Assembly: GCF_000725625.1 (NCBI RefSeq)
Contig: NZ_JOHS01000031.1
Span: 1-64,000 of the forward strand
Direction: 5' to 3'
Origin: Streptomyces sp. NRRL F-6676
Lineage (GTDB): Bacteria; Actinomycetota; Actinomycetes; Streptomycetales; Streptomycetaceae
DNA: 64,000 nucleotides
Shown here: positions 55,101-64,000 of the stretch, piece after piece
Numbering within the stretch: position 1 is the stretch's first letter
Layout of the letters: each line of letters opens with the position of its first letter
Translations under genes and position numbers: made by a program
The notes under the pieces: generated by a model
What the model saw: only the letters and a program-made list of their open reading frames with translations
Databases searched by the model: none
What the model was told of the DNA's origin: nothing

Positions 55101-55592
55101 CACCACGACACGCTCGGTGCCGTTGATGACGAAGGTGCCCTTGTTCGTCATGAGCGGGAAGTCGCCCATGAAGACGGTCTGGGACTTGATCTCGCCGGTC
55201 TCGTTGTTGGTGAACTCGGCGGTGACGAAGAGCGGGGCGGCGAACGTGAAGTCGCGCTCCTTGCACTCGTCGATGCTGTTCTTCGGCGGCTCGAAGCGGT
55301 GGTCGCGGAAGGTCAGCGACATCGACCCGGAGAAGTCCTCGATCGGGGAGATCTCCTCGAAGATCTCCTCCAGACCGGACTTGGTGGGGACGTCCTGACC
55401 GGACTCCAGAGCCGACTCGACGCGAGCCTTCCACGCGTCGTTGCCGAGCAGCCAGTCGAAGCTCTCGGTTTGCAGCGCGAGAAGGTTCGGAACCTCGAGG
55501 GGCTCCTTGATCTTTGCAAAGGAGATGCGCAGCGGGGCGGTGCTGGCAGCGTTGTTCGTATTCGCGGTCGAGGCGTTGCGCGAGGCGGCCAA
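52107..55592 (-). CDS. rpoB: DNA-directed RNA polymerase subunit beta
   Basis: 1161 aa from TTG 55590-55592 ([12 protein letters not shown]), which has AAGGAC about 8 nt upstream and the length of other Streptomyces RpoB; the in-frame ATG 30 nt upstream is rejected. The rifampicin region [18 protein letters not shown] and [11 protein letters not shown] is wild type (Asp427, Ser433, His437, Arg440, Ser442). Catalytic-loop motifs PYRKVVDG and [13 protein letters not shown] are present. It has its own promoter (55775-55803), separate from rplJL. Confidence 0.99.
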   Translation of the reverse strand: MAASRNASTANTNNAASTAPLRISFAKIKEPLEVPNLLALQTESFDWLLGNDAWKARVESALESGQDVPTKSGLEEIFEEISPIEDFSGSMSLTFRDHRFEPPKNSIDECKERDFTFAAPLFVTAEFTNNETGEIKSQTVFMGDFPLMTNKGTFVINGTERVVVSQLVRSPGVYFDSSIDKTSDKDIFSAKIIPSRGAWLEMEIDKRDMVGVRIDRKRKQSVTVLLKALGWTTEQILEEFGEYESMRATLEKDHTQGQDDALLDIYRKLRPGEPPTREAAQTLLENLYFNPKRYDLAKVGRYKVNKKLGADAPLDAGILTVEDIISTIKYLVQLHAGETETVGDNGQPVVVETDDIDHFGNRRLRSVGELIQNQVRTGLARMERVVRERMTTQDVEAITPQTLINIRPVVASIKEFFGTSQLSQFMDQNNPLSGLTHKRRLSALGPGGLSRERAGFEVRDVHPSHYGRMCPIETPEGPNIGLIGSLASYGRVNAFGFVETPYRKVVDGQVTDEVDYLTADEEDRFVIAQANATLNDDMRFAEARVLVRRRGGEVDYVGPEDVDYMDVSPRQMVSVATAMIPFLEHDDANRALMGANMMRQAVPLIKSEAPLVGTGMEYRSAVDAGDVVKAEKDGVVQEVSADYITTANDDGTYITYRLAKFSRSNQGTSVNQKVIVNEGDRVITGQVLADGPATQNGEMALGKNLLVAFMPWEGHNYEDAIILSQRLVQDDVLSSIHIEEHEVDARDTKLGPEEITRDIPNVSEEVLADLDERGIIRIGAEVIAGDILVGKVTPKGETELTPEERLLRAIFGEKAREVRDTSLKVPHGETGKVIGVRVFDREEGDELPPGVNQLVRVYVAQKRKITDGDKLAGRHGNKGVISKILPIEDMPFLEDGTPVDIILNPLGVPSRMNPGQVLEIHLGWLASRGWDVSGLAEEWAQRLQVIGADNVQPGTNVATPVFDGAREDELAGLLQHTIPNRDGERMVQPTGKARLFDGRSGEPFPAPISVGYMYILKLHHLVDDKLHARSTGPYSMITQQPLGGKAQFGGQRFGEMEVWALEAYGAAYALQELLTIKSDDVTGRVKVYEAIVKGENIPEPGIPESFKVLIKEMQSLCLNVEVLSSDGMSIEMRDTDEDVFRAAEELGIDLSRREPSSVEEV

Positions 55593-55774
55593 GAGGGGGT
55601 CCTTCCGAGGGCTCGGACTCACTACGCGCGTCCCGGTACCTCACCGGGACACCGGGACAGGGGTTCCTGAGGTCGGCCAAAAGGCCAGGTCAGGGACGAT
55701 CCAGTCGCCGGGCTCGAATGAGGGCATGCTCCTGGTGACGGGCAGGAAGCAGCTAACAGGCAGCGCAAAGGGAC

Positions 55775-55803
55775 AGTGTAGCCAGTTGGCACACTGATGT
55801 CCA
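55775..55803 (-). promoter_or_regulatory. promoter of rpoB
   Basis: Minus strand: -35 TGGACA (55798-55803), 17-nt spacer, -10 TACACT (55775-55780). Start near 55768, leader about 176 nt. Confidence 0.75.
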
Positions 55804-56246
55804 GTGCGGGTCTACGGGCACTCGGAGGCCCTCGTTGTTCCTCAACACCTGCGGCAAGCCACGCCCTCGATGCACATCGATACTGCCCTCTTCGTCGCCG
55901 ATCCATGCCTCGGATTCGGATCGTTGTGACGACGCGTCCTGAGAATTGCGCGCTGCGTGCGGTTCGTCAAGGCCCCCCTTGCCCAAACCGGTTGCTGCCG
56001 TCGTCATGTGCAGCAGGCACCGAGGGGTGCCTGGAGGCACGACGAAGATCACCCTACCCCCCGGGGCGGGGGGTGCAAGGCGGCTGCCGCCGGCGCCTCG
56101 GAATGCCGGTGAGCGACCACCCGATTGGATGATCGCTCCTGGGTGCGCGGGCGTTACAGGGGCTCCGCCCCCGCACCCCCGGCACGGGACTCCGGCCCCG
56201 TTCCGCGCAGTCCCCCACGCCCCTCTCCAGGGCGCCGGGAACGCGG

Positions 56247-56282
56247 GAAGCCCGCGCGGAGCCAGTGCTCCACGCGGGCTTC
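56247..56282 (-). terminator. terminator of rplJ-rplL
   Basis: Stem of 15 bp with one mismatch (56247-56262 with 56267-56282), 4-nt loop, 22 nt after the rplL stop. Confidence 0.85.
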
Positions 56283-56304
56283 TCTGCGAACGAGAGGTGA
56301 GGTC

Positions 56305-56688
56305 TTACTTGACCTCGACCGACGCGCCGGCGCCCTCGAGGGACTCCTTCGCCTTGTCCGCGGCCTCCTTGTTGACCTTCTCCAGAACCGGCTTCGGCGC
56401 ACCGTCGACCAGGTCCTTGGCCTCCTTCAGGCCGAGGGAGGTCAGCTCGCGCACGACCTTGATGACCTGGATCTTCTTGTCGCCGGCACCGGTGAGGATG
56501 ACGTCGAACTCGTCCTTCTCCTCCTCGACCGGGGCGGCCGGGCCACCCTGGGCCGGGCCCGCGACGGCGACCGCGGCGGCGGCGGTGACGTCGAACTTCT
56601 CCTCGAAGGCCTTCACGAACTCGGAGAGCTCGATGAGGGTCATCTCCTCGAACTGGGCGAGCAGGTCGTCCTGGCTGAGCTTCGCCAT
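56305..56688 (-). CDS. rplL: 50S ribosomal protein L7/L12
   Basis: Stalk protein that recruits translation GTPases, present in multiple copies bound to L10. 127 aa: N-terminal dimerisation helices ([18 protein letters not shown]), a flexible Ala/Pro/Glu hinge (about 38-58) and the C-terminal domain with [23 protein letters not shown] stop. 118 bp after rplJ. Confidence 0.98.
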   Translation of the reverse strand: MAKLSQDDLLAQFEEMTLIELSEFVKAFEEKFDVTAAAAVAVAGPAQGGPAAPVEEEKDEFDVILTGAGDKKIQVIKVVRELTSLGLKEAKDLVDGAPKPVLEKVNKEAADKAKESLEGAGASVEVK

Positions 56689-56806
56689 GATGGCGGTCCT
56701 TCCACTAATTCGGCAGGTGCCGGATGTACGGGGTGTGGCGGGCGTACGTCGGGCCCGCTGCGACCCGTGCCGTGTTCAGGCGGCCCGGGTCAGAAAGCGA
56801 GCCGAA

Positions 56807-57337
56807 TTACTCGGCACCGCCCTGCTCGTCCTGCTTGGCACGGAGCGCGTCCACGGTGCGGACGAGCTTCGAGGGGAGCGCCTGGAAGAGCTGAGCAGCC
56901 TGGGACTGCTTGCCCTTGAAGGCACCTGCCAGCTTGGAGAGCAGAACCTCGCGGGACTCGAGGTCCGCGAGCTTCTTGATCTCGTCGGCGGACATCATCT
57001 TGCCGTCAAGGACACCGCCCTTGATGACAAGATTCGGGTTGTCCTTGGCGAAGTCGCGCAGACCCTTCGCCGACTCCACCGGGTCACCGGTGACGAAGGC
57101 GACGGCCGTCGGACCAGCGAAGAGCTGGTCGTCGAGCGTGATCCCGGCCTCGTTGGCCGCAATCTTGGTCAGCGTGTTCTTCACCACGGCGTACTGGGCG
57201 TTCTCACCGAGCGAACGGCGCAGCGTCTTGAGCTGCGCCACGGTGAGACCGCGGTACTCGGTCAGCACGGCGGCGTTGGAGCTGCGGAACTTGTCCGTCA
57301 GCTCGGCAACCGCGGCAGCCTTTTCGGGCGTCGCCAT
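56807..57337 (-). CDS. rplJ: 50S ribosomal protein L10
   Basis: Base of the stalk; known to control its own mRNA in other bacteria including Streptomyces. 176 aa from ATG 57335-57337 ([17 protein letters not shown]); upstream in-frame starts lie in the leader. Conserved [16 protein letters not shown]; the C-terminal helix binds L7/L12. The leader is about 239 nt. Confidence 0.97.
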   Translation of the reverse strand: MATPEKAAAVAELTDKFRSSNAAVLTEYRGLTVAQLKTLRRSLGENAQYAVVKNTLTKIAANEAGITLDDQLFAGPTAVAFVTGDPVESAKGLRDFAKDNPNLVIKGGVLDGKMMSADEIKKLADLESREVLLSKLAGAFKGKQSQAAQLFQALPSKLVRTVDALRAKQDEQGGAE

Positions 57338-57403
57338 AGAGCCTCGGCCTCCTTCCGGGTGATTCGGACCGCGCGGACCCGAAGGAGGACTGGGGAAAAC
57401 GAA

Positions 57404-57430
57404 ACGCCCCGGCGCAGGCGCACGGGGCGT
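57404..57430 (-). terminator. attenuator-like hairpin in the rplJ leader
   Basis: 8-bp perfect outer stem (57404-57411 with 57423-57430) plus three inner GC pairs, followed on the minus strand by TTCGTTTTCC, a U-rich tract. It ends about 67 nt before rplJ. Confidence 0.65.
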
Positions 57431-57582
57431 GGCTCGACCTTTTGTCACACGCCCGGGGCGCGGACCGAAGGGAACTCATCCACTGTCACCTGCGCGGGTC
57501 GTCCGCTGTTCAGCGGATCCTTCGGCCACCGCGCCCTCTTACGAGCGCACGGCAACGACCAGCGGTCTTTGGCTTCTGTGGA

Positions 57583-57612
57583 AGCGTACGGGAACGGGAC
57601 GGCGGCAGGCAA
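57583..57612 (-). promoter_or_regulatory. promoter of rplJ-rplL
   Basis: Minus strand: -35 TTGCCT (57607-57612), 18-nt spacer, -10 TACGCT (57583-57588). The start near 57576 lies just downstream of the lipoprotein gene stop (57646). Confidence 0.7.
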
Positions 57613-57645
57613 ATCCGCCCCGTTCCGCGGCTCGGGACACGCGGC

Positions 57646-58506
57646 TCAGGCGTCCTGGAGCCCCTTCAGCATCTCGGCCAGGTCGGCGGTCTTCCCGGCC
57701 GGCGGGGCGGTGACCTTCACGGGCTTGTTGTAGTCGAGGACGGTGAAGGTCATGTCCATCGGCCCCTTGTCGGCGTCGGCCCGCATGCGGAACTGCTTCA
57801 TGCGGTCGTCGCCGCCGACCCACATGTCCATGGTGAGTCTGTCGACGCCCATCGTCCGGTACTGCTCGACGGCCTTGCGGCGCTGCTCCTCGGTCACCCC
57901 GCTCTTCGTGAAGGCCGGCTTCTCCATGTCGTCCACGGCGACGGTGCCCCTGTAGTGCGTGGTCCTGACGCCTCCGACGGTCACGGTGTCGATCTTCTTG
58001 ACGTCGTCGGCGCCGGCGAGGATGTTCGACTGGGCCGTCGGGCTCTGCTCGGCCTGGGAGGCCGCGCCCAGTCCGCCCATCTGGTCCAGTTGCTTTCCGG
58101 CCTCCGTCCCGGACAAATCGAACTTGATCCAGTTCTTGCCGTCCATCTCCTTGGCGGCGTCTTCGCCCCCGTCGACGTAGATGGCCTTGTCGATGAGCCG
58201 GACCTCCATGGGCAGGTCGGTCTTCCCGGGCAGGAACATCCTCATGCTCATCGCGGGCTCGGGCTTCATCCGCATGTCGGCCTCCGCCTCGATGCGGCCC
58301 TGCCCCGGGATGCTGCCCTTCATGCGGTAGTGCATGGACGTGATCTGTTCCGACTTCTTCGCGACCTTCGCCACGGCCGCCGCCGGCGTCATGGCGGGGG
58401 ACTTGTCCGCCGCCTCCTCGCCCTTGCCGCAGCTCACCGCTCCTGCGGCCAGCAGCAGGGCGGCCAGCCCCGCGCCGACGGGCAGACGTACGGATCTGTT
58501 GTTCAT
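57646..58506 (-). CDS. lipoprotein, LppX/LprG-like
   Basis: 286 aa from ATG 58504-58506 with GGGGGAA upstream. The signal peptide ends in a lipobox (GAVSC, Cys26). The mature part has the lipoprotein-attached LppX_LprAFG pattern: [18 protein letters not shown], a mid-region [22 protein letters not shown] and a C-terminal [15 protein letters not shown]. Mycobacterial relatives carry lipids across the cell envelope; the streptomycete ligand is unknown. It interrupts the rplKA and rplJL genes that are adjacent in many bacteria. Confidence 0.92.
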   Translation of the reverse strand: MNNRSVRLPVGAGLAALLLAAGAVSCGKGEEAADKSPAMTPAAAVAKVAKKSEQITSMHYRMKGSIPGQGRIEAEADMRMKPEPAMSMRMFLPGKTDLPMEVRLIDKAIYVDGGEDAAKEMDGKNWIKFDLSGTEAGKQLDQMGGLGAASQAEQSPTAQSNILAGADDVKKIDTVTVGGVRTTHYRGTVAVDDMEKPAFTKSGVTEEQRRKAVEQYRTMGVDRLTMDMWVGGDDRMKQFRMRADADKGPMDMTFTVLDYNKPVKVTAPPAGKTADLAEMLKGLQDA

Positions 58507-58640
58507 GTTTCCCCCATGGAACACAGGCGACCGATGGCTCGCGTACAGACAGGACATGAGATCGCCACAGGAAGTTCGAATGATCTTACGATTTTCCATG
58601 AGGCCGACCGCCGCCGCCCGGCATTTACGCCAATTCGTTG

Positions 58641-58684
58641 AACAAAAAACAAACGGACCCCGCACCCAGGAAGGTGCGAGGCCC
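58641..58684 (-). terminator. Rho-independent terminator of rplK-rplA
   Basis: 12-bp stem with two G-U pairs (58655-58666 with 58673-58684) followed on the minus strand by GTTTGTTTTTTG, the best U-tract in the window. It begins 31 nt after the rplA stop. Confidence 0.92.
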
Positions 58685-58715
58685 GTCGGTGTGACCGCTG
58701 GGGCGAGCCGTCGGC

Positions 58716-59441
58716 TCAGACCGCGGCCGGGTCCTCCTCGACGAGGAGGTTGCGGGTGCGGTTCGGGTCGAGCTGGATGCCCGGGCCCATCGTGGTGCTG
58801 AGGGCGGCCTTCTTGATGTACCGGCCCTTGGCGGCGGACGGCTTCAGCCGGAGGATCTCCTCCAGCGCCGCACCGTAGTTCTCCACCAGCTTGGTGTCGT
58901 CGAAGGACGCCTTGCCGATGATGAAGTGCAGGTTCGAGTGCTTGTCGACGCGGAACTCGATCTTGCCGCCCTTGATGTCGTTGACGGCCTTCACGACGTC
59001 CGGGGTGACGGTGCCGGTCTTCGGGTTCGGCATCAGACCACGGGGACCGAGCACGCGGCCCAGGCGGCCGACCTTGCCCATGAGGTCCGGGGTGGCGACG
59101 ACGGCGTCGAAGTCCAGGCGGCCCTTGGACACCTCGTCGATGAGCTCGTCGGCGCCGACGATGTCGGCGCCCGCGGCACGCGCGGCCTCGGCACGGTCAC
59201 CGGTCGCGAAGACCAGGACCCGGGCGGTCTTGCCGGTGCCGTGCGGGAGGTTCACGGTGCCACGGACCATCTGGTCCGCCTTGCGCGGGTCGACACCCAG
59301 GCGGAAGGCGACCTCGACGGTGCCGTCGAACTTCGAGGTGGAGGTCTCCTTGGCGAGACGGACGGCCTCGAGCGGGGCGTACAGCTTCTCCCGGTCGATC
59401 TTGGCGTCCGCAGCGCGGAGAGCCTTGCTGCGCTTGCTCAC
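58716..59441 (-). CDS. rplA: 50S ribosomal protein L1
   Basis: L1-stalk protein, and translational repressor of its own operon in many bacteria. 241 aa from GTG 59439-59441 ([18 protein letters not shown]). Landmarks: [12 protein letters not shown], and [15 protein letters not shown], the RNA-binding signature. It lies 98 bp after rplK; that gap has an imperfect stem (arms CGTGGTACGGGCC and GGCCCTGCCACG). Confidence 0.98.
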   Translation of the reverse strand: MSKRSKALRAADAKIDREKLYAPLEAVRLAKETSTSKFDGTVEVAFRLGVDPRKADQMVRGTVNLPHGTGKTARVLVFATGDRAEAARAAGADIVGADELIDEVSKGRLDFDAVVATPDLMGKVGRLGRVLGPRGLMPNPKTGTVTPDVVKAVNDIKGGKIEFRVDKHSNLHFIIGKASFDDTKLVENYGAALEEILRLKPSAAKGRYIKKAALSTTMGPGIQLDPNRTRNLLVEEDPAAV

Positions 59442-59539
59442 AACTGCTCCTGTGTTCGTTTGAGGAGTCGTGGTACGGGCCGAGCAGGCCCTGCCACGGT
59501 GCTACGGGTACTACGGGGCTGGGGTCGCCCGAGGGTGGT

Positions 59540-59974
59540 TCAGCCCTCGACCGTGACGCCCATGGAACGCGCGGTGCCCGCGATGATCTTCGAGGCAGCG
59601 TCCAGGTCGTTGGCGTTGAGGTCGGGCAGCTTGGTCTGGGCGATCTCGCGGACCTGCGCCTGGGTGATCTTGGCGACCTTGGTCTTGTGCGGCTCGCCGG
59701 AGCCCTTCTCCACGCCCGCGGCCTTGAGGATCATCTTGGCGGCCGGCGGCGTCTTGGTGATGAAGGTGAAGGAACGGTCCTCGTAGACCGTGATCTCCAC
59801 CGGGATGACCCAGCCGCGCTGCGACTCGGTCGCGGCGTTGTAGGCCTTGCAGAACTCCATGATGTTGACACCGTGCTGACCCAGCGCGGGGCCGACCGGC
59901 GGAGCCGGGTTGGCGGCACCGGCCTGGATCTGGAGCTTGATGAGCCCCGTGACCTTCTTCTTCTTGGGAGGCAT
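59540..59974 (-). CDS. rplK: 50S ribosomal protein L11
   Basis: GTPase-centre protein and thiostrepton site; mediates RelA activation. 144 aa from ATG 59972-59974 ([19 protein letters not shown]). [18 protein letters not shown] has the conserved Pro residues of the thiostrepton contact. AAAGGACC lies upstream. A -10-like TATCGT is at 60046-60051 (minus strand). Confidence 0.98.
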   Translation of the reverse strand: MPPKKKKVTGLIKLQIQAGAANPAPPVGPALGQHGVNIMEFCKAYNAATESQRGWVIPVEITVYEDRSFTFITKTPPAAKMILKAAGVEKGSGEPHKTKVAKITQAQVREIAQTKLPDLNANDLDAASKIIAGTARSMGVTVEG

Positions 59975-60076
59975 GGCTCTCCGGGTCCTTTCGATTCGGG
60001 TCCTGCCCGCCTCCGGGGACCACCCGGACGCAGGCATACCGCACAACGATAACGGGTATACATGTGCGGCTGAAAA

Positions 60077-60122
60077 CCGAGCAGGTCAGACGGTCACCGA
60101 GGCGACCGTCTGACCTGCTCGG
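60077..60122 (-). terminator. Rho-independent terminator of secE-nusG
   Basis: 19-bp perfect stem (60077-60095 with 60104-60122) with an 8-nt loop, followed on the minus strand by TTTTCAGCC. It begins 20 nt after the nusG stop and separates nusG from rplK. Confidence 0.92.
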
Positions 60123-60141
60123 ACGTGGGGGAACCAGAAGG

Positions 60142-61047
60142 TCAGTTCTTCTGGATCTGGTCGAAGCTCAGCTCGACCGGGGTCTCGCGGCCGAAGATCT
60201 CGACGAGGCCCTTGACCTTCTTCGAGTCGGCGTTGATCTCGTTGATGGTCGCCTGGAGGGTGGCGAAGGGGCCGTCGGTGACGGTGACCGAGTCGCCGAC
60301 CTCGAAGTCCAGCACCTGGACCTCGACCTTGCGCTGCGGGGCCGGCTTGCCCTCGGCCTCGGCGGCCTCGCGGGCGGCCTTCTCCTCGGCCTCCGGGGCG
60401 AGCATCTTCACGATCTCGTCCAGGGAGAGCGGGTACGGGTCGTAGGCGTTGCCCACGAAGCCCGTGACGCCGGGGGTGTTGCGGACGACGCCCCAGGACT
60501 CGTTCGTCAGATCCATCCGGACGAGGACGTAACCGGGCAGCTTGTTCTGCCGGACGGTCTTGCGCTCGCCGTTCTTGATCTGGACGATCTCTTCCTCGGG
60601 CACCTCGGCCTGGTAGATGAACTCCTCGACGTTCAGCGAGACGGCGCGCTGCTCCAGGTTGGCCTTCACGCGCTTCTCGTAGCCCGCGTAGGTGTGGATC
60701 ACGTACCAGTCGCCGGGCAGCGTGCGCAGCTCCTCGCGGAGCGCGGCGACCGGGTCGAGCACGGGCTCCGGCTCGGCCTCGACGGCCGCTTCGTCGTCGG
60801 TGTCCGTCTCGTCGGTGTCCGCCACCGCCGTGTCGTCGTCCTCGGCGTCCTCGACGGTGTCGTCGTCCTCGACGGTGTCCTCGTCGCCGGCGGCGTGCTC
60901 GGCGGCGGCCTCGTGTGCGGCGGCCTCGGCAGCCTGGGCCTCGGTGGACTCCTCGGCGTCCCCGGTGTCCGCGCCCTCGACGGTGTCGAGCTCGTCCTCC
61001 ACGGACTCGACCGGCTCGATGGCGTCGTTCAGGTTCGGGTCAGACAC
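60142..61047 (-). CDS. nusG: transcription termination/antitermination factor NusG
   Basis: Binds RNA polymerase and Rho or S10. 301 aa from GTG 61045-61047. The first about 105 residues are an acidic, Ala-rich extension with repeated (D/E)DDTVED segments, found in streptomycetes and absent from E. coli NusG. The NGN domain begins [19 protein letters not shown] near 114, and the KOW domain [18 protein letters not shown] near 249. 77 bp after secE. Confidence 0.97.
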   Translation of the reverse strand: MSDPNLNDAIEPVESVEDELDTVEGADTGDAEESTEAQAAEAAAHEAAAEHAAGDEDTVEDDDTVEDAEDDDTAVADTDETDTDDEAAVEAEPEPVLDPVAALREELRTLPGDWYVIHTYAGYEKRVKANLEQRAVSLNVEEFIYQAEVPEEEIVQIKNGERKTVRQNKLPGYVLVRMDLTNESWGVVRNTPGVTGFVGNAYDPYPLSLDEIVKMLAPEAEEKAAREAAEAEGKPAPQRKVEVQVLDFEVGDSVTVTDGPFATLQATINEINADSKKVKGLVEIFGRETPVELSFDQIQKN

Positions 61048-61124
61048 TGTGGCTGCTTCTTCCTGGATACAGAGGGGTGGAACATGCGAAAGGGGCGCCG
61101 GACACGGCGCCCTTCGCTCCGGGC

Positions 61125-61409
61125 TCAGCCGAAGACGTACTTCGCTGCGTGGTTGAAGCCATAGTCAATCACGGTCACCAGACCGATCATGATGGCAACG
61201 AAGAAGATCACCACGGTGGTGTACGACGTCAGCTGGTTGCGCGACGGCCAGACGACCTTGCGGAGTTCCGCGACGATCTGGCGGTAGAAGAGGGCGAGGC
61301 GCTTGAGCGGGCCCTTCTTGCCCCGCTTGCCACCCTTGCGCCCCTTCTTGCTCTCCGTCACCTCGTCCTGGGCGTCAGGCGTGTCGAGGGAGCCCACGGC
61401 GTCCGTCAT
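61125..61409 (-). CDS. secE: protein translocase subunit SecE
   Basis: 94 aa with a basic, Lys/Gly-rich cytoplasmic N-terminus, the amphipathic segment [19 protein letters not shown] and one transmembrane helix (about 66-84), the single-helix SecE type. It works with SecY at 18.6-19.9 kb. 110 bp downstream of tRNA-Trp. Confidence 0.97.
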   Translation of the reverse strand: MTDAVGSLDTPDAQDEVTESKKGRKGGKRGKKGPLKRLALFYRQIVAELRKVVWPSRNQLTSYTTVVIFFVAIMIGLVTVIDYGFNHAAKYVFG

Positions 61410-61519
61410 TCATCCTCACCTGATCCCGGGTCGTGGCCGTGCCGCGCCCGGTTGAGCCGCACGGCGGGTGCATGAAGTACGTACTCTGCAGCACACATCC
61501 TCGATGAAGGAGTGTGTAG

Positions 61520-61592
61520 CAGGGCCGGAGGGACTTGAACCCCCAACCGCTGGTTTTGGAGACCAGTGCTCTACCAATTGAGCTACGACCCT
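61520..61592 (-). tRNA. tRNA-Trp (CCA anticodon)
   Basis: 73 nt as a full cloverleaf: acceptor AGGGTCG with CGGCCCT, D arm AGCTCAATTGGTAGAGC, anticodon stem CTGGT/ACCAG with loop CTCCAAA (anticodon CCA), T arm GGGGG-TTCAAGT-CCCTC. The discriminator base is G and 3' CCA is not encoded. It lies upstream of secE in the usual Streptomyces tRNA-Trp, secE, nusG order. Confidence 0.97.
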
Positions 61593-61677
61593 TTGTCCGT
61601 CCCCCAACGTACCGCATCCGTCCGAGTGCCAGGCGTGCACCGGCTCGACGCGGCCCGCAGGAGGCCAACGACGTAGG

Positions 61678-61707
61678 AGTGTACGTGGTCCACGGCCGGG
61701 CGTCGAA
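61678..61707 (-). promoter_or_regulatory. possible promoter of tRNA-Trp
   Basis: Minus strand: -10 TACACT (61678-61683) and, 18 nt upstream, a poor -35 TTCGAC (61702-61707). Start near 61671 would leave a leader of about 79 nt before the tRNA. Confidence 0.45.
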
Positions 61708-61843
61708 CGGAAAGCGCCCGTACGGTGATCGGGCTCCCGCCGCGCGCGGCGGATACGTATGGTTGTCCGCCCGCTGTCCACTCCGTGTTCAGTCCGTGAA
61801 ACCCGCGTGCCGGGGCGGTTTCCGGTCTGGAACGATGGGTGCC

Positions 61844-63070
61844 ATGAGCGCTGCAACCCCTCCCACCGAGCGCCGGGTCTCCGCGCGCATCGGCGCGATC
61901 TCCGAATCCGCCACCCTCGCCGTGGACGCCAAGGCGAAGGCCCTCAAGGCCGCCGGGCGCCCGGTGATCGGCTTCGGCGCCGGTGAGCCCGACTTCCCGA
62001 CGCCGGACTACATCGTCGAGGCCGCCGTCGAGGCGTGCAAGAACCCGAAGTACCACCGGTACACCCCGGCCGGCGGGCTGCCCGAGCTGAAGGCCGCGAT
62101 CGCCGCGAAGACGCTGCGCGACTCGCACTACGAGGTCGACCCGTCGCAGATCCTCGTCACCAACGGCGGCAAGCAGGCCATCTACAACGCCTTCGCCGCG
62201 ATCCTCGACCCGGGCGACGAGGTCATCGTCCCGGCTCCGTACTGGACGACGTACCCCGAGTCGATCCGGCTGGCCGGCGGCGTCCCGGTGGAGGTCGTCG
62301 CGGACGAGACCACCGGCTACCGGGTGAGCGTGGAGCAGCTCGAGGCCGCGCGCACCGAGAAGACCAAGTGCGTGCTGTTCGTCTCCCCGTCCAACCCGAC
62401 GGGCGCGGTCTACGGAGAGGCCGAGGCGGAGGCGATCGGCCGCTGGGCCGTCGAGCACGGCCTGTGGGTGCTCACCGACGAGATCTACGAGCACCTCGTC
62501 TACGGCGACGCCACGTTCACGTCGCTCCCGGCGCTCCTGCCCGAGCTGCGCGACAAGTGCGTCGTCGTCAACGGCGTGGCCAAGACGTACGCGATGACGG
62601 GCTGGCGGGTGGGCTGGATCATCGGCCCCAAGGACGTCGTCAAGGCGGCCACCAACCTCCAGTCGCACGCCACGTCGAACGTGAACAACGTGGCCCAGGT
62701 CGCCGCGCTGGCCGCCGTCTCCGGTGACCTGTCCGCGGTCGCACAGATGCGCGAGGCCTTCGACCGGCGCCGCAAGCTCATCGTGCGGATGCTCAACGAG
62801 ATCGACGGCGTGCTCTGCCCCGAGCCGGAGGGCGCCTTCTACGCGTACCCCTCGGTCAAGGAACTCCTCGGCAAGGAGATCCGCGGCAAGCGCCCGCAGT
62901 CCACGGTGGAGCTGGCCGCGCTCATCCTGGAGGAGGCCGAGGTCGCGGTCGTCCCGGGCGAGGCCTTCGGCACGCCGGGCTATCTGCGGCTGTCGTACGC
63001 GCTCGGCGACGAGGACCTCGTCGAGGGCGTGAGCCGCGTCCAGAAGCTGCTGGCGGAGGCGCGGGACTGA
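61844..63070 (+). CDS. aspC: pyridoxal phosphate-dependent aminotransferase, aspartate type
   Basis: 408 aa from ATG 61844; the open frame extends further upstream but that part overlaps the tRNA and its promoter. Class I fold: [36 protein letters not shown] and the PLP-Lys at 247 in [15 protein letters not shown]. Closest in pattern to the Ib aspartate aminotransferases. AACGAT lies 7 nt before the ATG and may be a weak leaderless -10. A 16-bp hairpin follows. Confidence 0.92.
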   Translation: MSAATPPTERRVSARIGAISESATLAVDAKAKALKAAGRPVIGFGAGEPDFPTPDYIVEAAVEACKNPKYHRYTPAGGLPELKAAIAAKTLRDSHYEVDPSQILVTNGGKQAIYNAFAAILDPGDEVIVPAPYWTTYPESIRLAGGVPVEVVADETTGYRVSVEQLEAARTEKTKCVLFVSPSNPTGAVYGEAEAEAIGRWAVEHGLWVLTDEIYEHLVYGDATFTSLPALLPELRDKCVVVNGVAKTYAMTGWRVGWIIGPKDVVKAATNLQSHATSNVNNVAQVAALAAVSGDLSAVAQMREAFDRRRKLIVRMLNEIDGVLCPEPEGAFYAYPSVKELLGKEIRGKRPQSTVELAALILEEAEVAVVPGEAFGTPGYLRLSYALGDEDLVEGVSRVQKLLAEARD

Positions 63071-63094
63071 GGTTCTCGACCTCCACGCGCGCGT

Positions 63095-63130
63095 GCGGGC
63101 CAACCTACTCATGTGAGTGGGTTGGCCCGC
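63095..63130 (+). terminator. terminator of the aminotransferase gene
   Basis: 16-bp stem with one G-U pair (63095-63110 with 63115-63130), ATGT loop, 24 nt after the stop. Confidence 0.88.
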
Positions 63131-63205
63131 GTTCGTCTGTGCGAGCAAGACCACTATCGGGGAAAGCGGTACCGGGACGGGCCGGGCGTGCGGCAGGATC
63201 ATGCA

Positions 63206-64000
63206 ATGGAGCGTGTACGTGAACTCTCCGAGCAACGCGGTGCCCGCGATGTCTCCGAGCTGCCGAAGGCCCATCTGCATCTGCACTTCACCGGGTCGAT
63301 GCGGCCCGCCACCCTGCTGGAACTCGCCGACAAGTACGGCGTGCGCCTGCCCGACGCGCTGACCGAGGCCCTCCTCGGCGGCGAGCCGCCGAGACTGCGG
63401 GCGACGGACGAACGCGGCTGGTTCCGCTTCCAGCGGCTGTACGACGCCGCCCGCTCGTGCCTGCGGGAGCCGGACGACATCCGGCGGCTGGTGCGGGAGG
63501 CGGCCGAGGAGGATCTGCGGGACGGCTCCCGGTGGCTGGAGATCCAGGTGGACCCGACGTCGTACGCCCCGCGCCTGGGCGGGCTGATCCCGGCGCTGGA
63601 GATCATCCTGGACGCGGTCGACTCGGCGCGCCGGGACACGGGCCTCGACATGCGCGTCCTGGTGGCCGCGAACCGCATGAAGCACCCGCTGGACGCTCGC
63701 ACGCTGGCCCGGCTGGCGGTGCGGTACGCGGACCGGGGCATCGTCGGCTTCGGGCTGTCGAACGACGAACGGCGCGGCATGGCCCGCGACTTCGACCGCG
63801 CGTTCGCCATCGCGCGCGAGGGCGGTCTGCTGTCGGCCCCGCACGGCGGCGAGCTGAGCGGCCCCTCCTCGGTCCGCGACTGCCTCGACGACCTGCACGC
63901 CGGCCGGCTCGGCCACGGCGTCCGGGCGGCGGAGGACCCGCGGCTGCTGGCGCGTCTGGCCGAGGCGGGCGTGACCTGTGAGGTGTGCCCGGCGTCGAAC
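63206..64000 (+). CDS. add: adenosine deaminase, 3' end outside window
   Basis: Hydrolyses adenosine to inosine. 265 codons are present from ATG 63206, and the frame is open at the window edge. The metal motif HLHLHFTGS (about 23-31) fits the ADA family, where HxH is usually followed by LDG; here FTG. HGGE (about 211-214), GHGV (about 235) and the terminal CEVCPASN are further signatures. About 70-80 residues should lie beyond the edge. CAGGAT lies 6 nt before the ATG, one mismatch from a leaderless -10. Confidence 0.9.
   Translation, partial: MERVRELSEQRGARDVSELPKAHLHLHFTGSMRPATLLELADKYGVRLPDALTEALLGGEPPRLRATDERGWFRFQRLYDAARSCLREPDDIRRLVREAAEEDLRDGSRWLEIQVDPTSYAPRLGGLIPALEIILDAVDSARRDTGLDMRVLVAANRMKHPLDARTLARLAVRYADRGIVGFGLSNDERRGMARDFDRAFAIAREGGLLSAPHGGELSGPSSVRDCLDDLHAGRLGHGVRAAEDPRLLARLAEAGVTCEVCPASN

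Larger units (their letters stand above)
55593..56304 (-). other. rplL-rpoB intergenic region and rpoB leader
   Basis: 712 bp without a gene. It contains the rplL terminator (56247-56282), a decayed REP-like palindrome (about 56204-56246), a noncoding stretch of lower GC near 55800-56000, the rpoB promoter (55775-55803), and a leader of about 176 nt. The leader has GTCCCGGT (55630-55637) that can pair with either of two tandem ACCGGGAC copies (55643-55650 or 55651-55658), giving two mutually exclusive stems. Confidence 0.7.
57338..57645 (-). promoter_or_regulatory. rplJ leader, probable L10 regulatory region
   Basis: 308 bp without a gene, mostly leader of about 239 nt from the promoter at 57583-57612. 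It holds a 6-bp stem near 57502-57517 and the terminator-like hairpin at 57404-57430. Leaders of this position and length are the L10(L12)4 binding and attenuation region in other bacteria. Confidence 0.6.

Noticed and set aside
55593..55622. ATG start for rpoB 30 nt upstream
   Set aside because: The TTG at 55592 has the better ribosome site and gives the usual Streptomyces length and N-terminus.

Overview
The window is chromosomal DNA of a Streptomyces or close relative. The evidence is GC content above 70%, the order of the ribosomal-protein and RNA polymerase operons, actinobacterial protein variants (NusG with a long acidic N-terminus, S3 with an Arg/Gly-rich tail, L23 with a Lys/Ala N-terminal extension, RpoB of 1161 aa starting at TTG), and several promoters that leave transcripts with no 5' leader. 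Most genes lie on the minus strand, so most operons read right to left in these coordinates. I saw no insertion sequence, prophage, CRISPR array or rRNA gene.

Layout, left to right. 1-10.2 kb is a housekeeping block: NAD(P)HX repair (nnr), a SpoIIE-type phosphatase, acpS, glmS, a 75-aa conserved-looking protein, coaA, a DUF389 membrane protein and glmM. glmS and glmM both feed UDP-GlcNAc for the cell wall. 10.2-30.0 kb is the ribosomal superregion: rpsI-rplM, truA, rplQ-rpoA-rpsK-rpsM-rpmJ-infA, map, adk-secY, then the spc operon (rplO back to rplN) and the S10 operon (rpsQ back to rpsJ). 30.0-42.5 kb is the accessory stretch: a divergent MarR regulator and 14-helix MFS exporter, a secreted PIG-L deacetylase with a C-terminal repeat domain, glutamate dehydrogenase, a membrane-anchored protein of unknown function, and a xylan unit (GH10 xylanase plus GH115 alpha-glucuronidase). 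42.7-47.1 kb is the str operon (tuf-fusA-rpsG-rpsL). 47.4-60.0 kb holds a DUF1707/DUF4190 protein, rpoC-rpoB, rplL-rplJ, an LppX/LprG-like lipoprotein and rplA-rplK. 60.1-61.6 kb is nusG-secE and tRNA-Trp. The right end has an aspartate-type aminotransferase and the first 265 codons of an adenosine deaminase cut by the window edge.

How it works together. Ribosome, RNA polymerase, Sec translocase (SecY, SecE), EF-Tu, EF-G, IF1, NusG and methionine aminopeptidase are made from about ten transcription units. Strong hairpins separate many of these units, and vegetative-type promoters can be read for several: rplM, rpsL, rpoB, rplJ and infA (-10 only). The noncoding DNA holds the least explained signals: an identical 27-nt element in the leaders of rpsL and rpsJ, an rpsQ-rplN leader with three stacked hairpins, an attenuator-like hairpin in the rplJ leader, a 12-bp hairpin between rpoB and rpoC, three tandem decamers upstream of glmM, five -10 boxes placed for leaderless transcripts, a tandem 16-mer between marR and its exporter, and short duplications of the 3' ends of rpsK and marR just downstream of each gene.
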